Shown: positions 60,435 to 64,000 of the stretch, piece by piece
Layout of the letters: each line of letters starts with the position of its first letter
Position numbering within the stretch: the first letter of the stretch is position 1
Assembly (NCBI RefSeq): GCF_036785885.1
Contig: NC_092326.1
Span: forward strand, 41,936,287 to 42,000,286
DNA from: Coffea arabica
Lineage: Eukaryota > Streptophyta > Magnoliopsida > Gentianales > Rubiaceae
Length of the DNA: 64,000 nucleotides
Direction: 5' to 3'
Made by a program: the position numbers and the translations under genes
Notes under the pieces: generated by a model
Told to the model about the DNA's origin: nothing
Databases searched by the model: none
Seen by the model: only the letters and a program-made list of their open reading frames with translations

Positions 60435-60880
60435 CTAAAAGCAGAAGTAGAATCAGGGACTAAAAGTCTGAAACTTGGGTTTTTGTTTTTGTTTTTGTGT
60501 TAGTAGTAGACTAGGTTAAATGGTGTGCGGATTTAGCCTCATAACTACAAAGTAAGATAACTAGATAAGACATAACACCCGTTAAAACTAGTTAAAGCTT
60601 CTACATTAATTTACTTCCATGACTTTAAGCAGTTAGATATTTCTATTTAAGAGTCTATATCTACGTTACTTTGTCTTGAAAAAATGTTATCTACTATTGT
60701 AAAATCGGCTCGAATTTGACCTTGTTTGGAAAGTCATTTTTTTTTAAAAAAAAATTTACCTTTTTTGTGAACACATTTTTTAATTATCTTTTTATCTCAC
60801 ATATCAAATCCCTACAATGCATTTTCTACAAAAAAAAAAAACTCTAAAAAATTAAAATCCAAACAGGTCACGCAACTAGA
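60435..60880. other. Upstream region of the defensin-like gene with a MITE
   Basis: 60435-60714 should hold the distal promoter; no motif stands out. 60715-60870 is a MITE-like segment running from CTTGTTTGGAAAGTCA to AAAATCCAAACAGGTC, related to the elements at 19163 and 39503. Confidence 0.5.
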
Positions 60881-60887
60881 TTGCAGC

Positions 60888-61160
60888 CAGGGGGAAGGGA
60901 AGGAGAAGGGAGGAAAGAGGGAAAGGGAGGGAGAGGTGGCGGGGGAGGGAGAAGGGAAGGAGAAGCGAGGAAAGGGGGAGAGGGAGAGGGAGAGAGAAAA
61001 GTCAAAAGAAATTTTTTTTTCTTTTTTTTTTTTTTTGCATCTGCTCTTCGTGCTGGGGGGTGGTGGGGGAGGGAGGGAGGTGGGGAGAGGGAATGTAGAA
61101 GAAGAAAAGAGAAAATAAAAGAAAAAGAAAGAGAAAAAGAAAAAGAAAAAAAAGTTTTTT
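60888..61160 (+). repeat. Polypurine tract with G-quadruplex potential
   Basis: About 115 bases of almost pure G and A (60888-61004) are followed by T-rich text (61011-61036), then GGGGGGTGGTGGGGGAGGGA and more purines to about 61160. Several windows have four or more runs of at least three G. The frames across it (60881-61201) encode only Gly/Arg/Glu/Lys low complexity and are not genes. Confidence 0.85.
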
Positions 61161-61496
61161 ATATTAAAAATATTTTCTACAACTTTTATAGTAAATTATA
61201 ATAAAATTTTAAATAAATACTCAAAAAACTCATTTGACAAATGGAGCCTGAAAATCTTTAAATTTTTTGGTAATTTAGAATTTTTAAATGGTTGTTTTTT
61301 AATCCTTCCACCTCTCTCTATACCCTTTCTCCTTTCAATTGCTACTTTTAGAACTTAAACCTCGAACCTAACAATAATGAATGGAAACAACTCTAAAAAG
61401 TTTTCTCTTGACCAACGGACGGACCATTCTTGGTAGCTTTAAAATCTTTGAACTAAATTCTCATATCAAGAAGTTGTCTCTTTTGGGGTCGTAAAA
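61161..61496. other. Intergenic stretch with a half MITE
   Basis: 61160-61252 resembles the right half of the MITE at 31427-31645 (CTACAACTTTTA.AGTAAATT to CATTTGACAAATGGAGCCTG). The rest is AT-rich without visible structure. Confidence 0.45.
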
Positions 61497-61507
61497 GGTC
61501 CTAAGGC

Positions 61508-61794
61508 TTTTTTTTTTTTTTTTTTTTTTGGCTAACGGAGTGGATGTTCGTATCAATCCTTACGGAACTCGATTAATCTCACTCCGGCCTAGGAAGAAAG
61601 GTCTCATTCCCCCGAACACGATAATCACAGGATTCGAATTCTTGCGGGTATTGGATACCAGCTCTTAAGGAAGCTTGTTGAGACCAACCGAGTTATCCAT
61701 GAGGGACAGACAATTTGGTGGGAGACAAGGGTTGAATCTCCTGACCTCCCACACCACTAGACCCTTGACCTCCCACCCCATCATCAGGGAGAGG
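61508..61794 (-). mobile_element. Second, older copy of the tRNA-derived SINE family
   Basis: On the minus strand the head reads AAGGGTCTAGTGGTGTGGG (A box region), then GGAGATTCAACCCTTGTCTC (B box region) and CCACCAAATTG. It matches the SINE at 40711-40894 in box order and in the TTGTCTCCCAC-AAATT segment. It ends in a 22-base A tail (T at 61508-61529). Imperfect flanking repeats GGTCCTAAGGC (61497-61507) and GGTTCCTAAGAC (about 61796-61807) may be a decayed target duplication. It is about 100 bases longer than the first copy. Confidence 0.65.
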
Positions 61795-61807
61795 TGGTTC
61801 CTAAGAC

Positions 61808-62793
61808 TGTTTAACTTACGAAATGATACTGCACCAGTGCCCTCCCATGCATGCTGAAGTTCAATGGATGTATGATCATTGGATGATAGAACACTCATTG
61901 TACGGATTTTCACTGTAAAAATCCACCCTCTCCGGCCATTATAAATATACACATTTTATACATTAAATTTGTACTAAAAGTTTTGATAGTTGTTCATCAT
62001 TTGAATCTTATGATTGAGGGTTGTCCCTTCGTCAAATTCAAAGGACCATTCCTCCATGTGTGATGATGCAAGGAAACACGAGGCAACTTGGGCTGAAACC
62101 GAGAGAGAAGGACTTGCTGTTTTGAATATGGAAGAAAAGACCGATCCAAAAACAACAGACAAAAATTAAACAATAGTTAAAAAAAAAAGCATAATTAGAG
62201 TATTTTCCAAAAGATTACTTAAAGTGTTTTGGGACATTTATCTTAAAGACTGATAACTCAAAGAGAATATATTCATATTATCTTCGAGAAGAATTTTATC
62301 GTGCAAAGGCAAGTGGACTGCAATTTATTAATTCTTTTCATAAAAACTTTGAGAAGAATTTTATCATGGCAAGGAGAGTAGACTGAAATTTAAGGAAAAA
62401 AAATTCACATCAAGACAAAAGAATTAAATAGTTTCTTTTAAATAAGAGGTCTTGAATTCAGAACTATCGTGCCATTTAATCTAATCTAATCCAACCCTAC
62501 CTCGAATTAAATAGACTCCACCGTGTCGTTTCTTTTTTCCACAATTACTACGGATCTATCTTCTACTTAATAAGATTTTTGAATATTTCTGTATATAAAA
62601 AGAAAAAAAAAAGACTCTATTCAACACGACGTGAAAATCCAAATCGCCGCTCCTCCGTGTTGCAACAACTCTAAATTGAATAGAAAATCAAAACAGACAA
62701 CAAAATTACCTCTTAATCTATTATTTTACTAATTCTTTTACCAAATTAGGGGAATAACGCTCAATCAACTTGGCAAAGAATGCCTAAAAAAAA

Positions 62794-62831
<38 letters not shown>

Positions 62832-63430
62832 GTATTAAAAATTTTGAAATTAAATCTTCGAATATGAGGATTGAAAAAATTGAGAGGATACAATCATGCA
62901 ACGAGTCAATTATCCAAGAGATTAGATGCAAATCAGGAATTGTTAGAATCATGAGGCCCTCAATAACCAATAATAAGTCAGAAAAAGTGTTCCACAAAAA
63001 GTAAGGAATATTTTAAAATAGGAAGAAAAAGAGATCCAAGTTTGGAATCTAAGGAGATGTGCCTTTGACTGGTGCGAAATCCGCAGCCTCTCCGCACCAC
63101 GACTCCTCTCACCTTCTGTCAAATGACGAAAGTGCTGACCCAAAATAATTAAAATCGTTAGCCAATCATCATTTGCCATGTCAGAATTTAACCGGACTCA
63201 AAATCACGTCCAGGTTCAATGAACCTGGAGAGCCACCTCCTCCCTCGCTCCCTTCTTATAGCTTCTCATGTTTTTCCTCTCCCATAACTGCCTGTGACTC
63301 TCATTTCTCTCTGATCCTTAGCCGCTCCGAAGAAAATCATACTAATTCTTTGCAAACCCAGAGATCAAAAACCTTAATTTTTACAGAATTTTACGTCGTT
63401 CCTCATTTTCTTGAAAGGAGAAATAGTAGA
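61808..63430. other. Intergenic stretch before APS reductase
   Basis: No gene is supported. It holds a TA repeat at 62801-62830 and poly-A runs. The last 250 bases are CT-rich and should include the promoter and leader of the APS reductase gene. Frames at 61665-61952, 62761-62997 and 62949-63179 show no family resemblance. Confidence 0.5.
62801..62830 (+). repeat. (TA)15 microsatellite
   Basis: An uninterrupted TA repeat of 30 bases in intergenic DNA. Confidence 0.9.
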
Positions 63431-64000
63431 ATGGCTTTGGCTTTTAGTTCTTCACCGGCCATTCATGGTTCTTTATCTTCTTCCCATGAGCAAAGTAAAG
63501 GTAAATTTTGGCTTTTTTTTCCTGTAAGAATTTATGTTGGTTTCTTGGGTTCTCTTTTATTAGTTTTTAATTTGTGGGCTGTTCTTTTGCACCAGTGGGC
63601 TCGCAGTTTGGTTCTTTTCAGCATTTGGATCGGCCGCATATTTTATCATCTTCGCTGAATGTTTCCAGGAGGCGGTCGGCGGCGGTTAAGCCGTTGAATG
63701 CGGCTGAGCCGAAAAGAAATAACTCCATTGTTCCATCCGCAGCAACCATTGTTGCGCCAGGTAATTCATGGAGTCTGGTTATGTTAAAAAATTTTGCCTT
63801 TGTTTCATTTTTCATTTTTAAAAAATTTATTTTTTGATCAGTTTGGGCTTAATAATGTGGTGCAATTACAGAGGTTGGGGACAAAGTTGAGGAAGAGGAT
63901 TACGAGAAATTGGCCAAGGAGCTTGAAAATGCATCACCACTTGAGATTATGGACAAAGCCCTGGCTAAGTTTGGAAATGATATTGCTATAGCTTTCAGGT
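63431..64000 (+). CDS. APR: 5'-adenylylsulfate (APS) reductase, plastid; 5' part only
   Basis: Three exons are visible: 63431-63500, 63596-63760 and 63872-63998, with a GT donor as the last two bases of the window. They encode the first 120 residues and two bases of the next codon. The protein starts [20 protein letters not shown], a Ser-rich plastid transit peptide. It continues through [20 protein letters not shown], then [20 protein letters not shown], and into [20 protein letters not shown] and GNDIAIAF, the start of the reductase domain. The enzyme reduces APS to sulfite with glutathione in plastid sulfate assimilation. The later catalytic cysteine motif and the thioredoxin-like C-terminal domain lie outside the window. 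A Ser codon split after AG is expected at the next exon. Family call is firm; the paralogue number is not resolved. Confidence 0.93.

Noticed and set aside
60881..61201. 106-codon frame rich in Gly, Arg, Glu and Lys
   Set aside because: It is a translation of the polypurine tract, low complexity only.

Overview
The window is nuclear DNA of a flowering plant, most likely a eudicot. It is AT-rich. Its genes are split by canonical GT-AG introns and encode plant-specific families: the S40 senescence regulator, arogenate dehydratase, a two-domain glyoxalase I, APS reductase and a defensin-like peptide. Between the genes lie many short inverted-repeat elements and tRNA-type SINEs. I see no bacterial, organellar or viral gene set, and no intact LTR retrotransposon. 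I cannot fix the species from sequence alone; an asterid is a guess.

Layout. 1-3.3 kb is intergenic, followed by a single-exon S40/DUF584 gene (3.3-3.9 kb). From 3.9 to 21 kb I find no convincing gene, but there are several elements: a 388-bp long-TIR MITE with an 11-bp target duplication, an inverted-repeat element near 15 kb, and a 1.2-kb Mutator-type element with about 190-bp TIRs at 19.6-20.8 kb. At 21.5-25 kb a five-exon ATG8 gene converges on a small conserved plant gene. At 26.8-29.2 kb, on the minus strand, is a two-exon ankyrin/GPCR-chaperone (ANKRD13-like) gene. 29-38 kb is intergenic.

38.5-45.4 kb holds a tandem array of three paralogous genes for 64-69-residue proteins. They share both protein ends and the same core promoter. 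The last two copies lie in a recent segmental duplication of about 2 kb, and each copy has since received a different insertion. At 48.1-53.7 kb an 11-exon arogenate dehydratase gene converges on an 8-exon glyoxalase I gene (54.7-56.9 kb plus a 5' UTR exon). At 59.8-60.3 kb a two-exon secreted six-cysteine defensin-like peptide was reconstructed across an intron. The window ends inside a plastid APS reductase gene, with three exons visible.

The genes do not form a pathway; this is ordinary plant gene order. The most unusual material is the three-gene small-protein array, the defensin-like gene, and a recurring pattern of very short A- or T-tailed insertions flanked by 14-22-bp direct repeats, which look like miniature retrotransposition scars. 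All exon limits were read by eye from splice signals, reading phase and family conservation. None is backed by transcript data.
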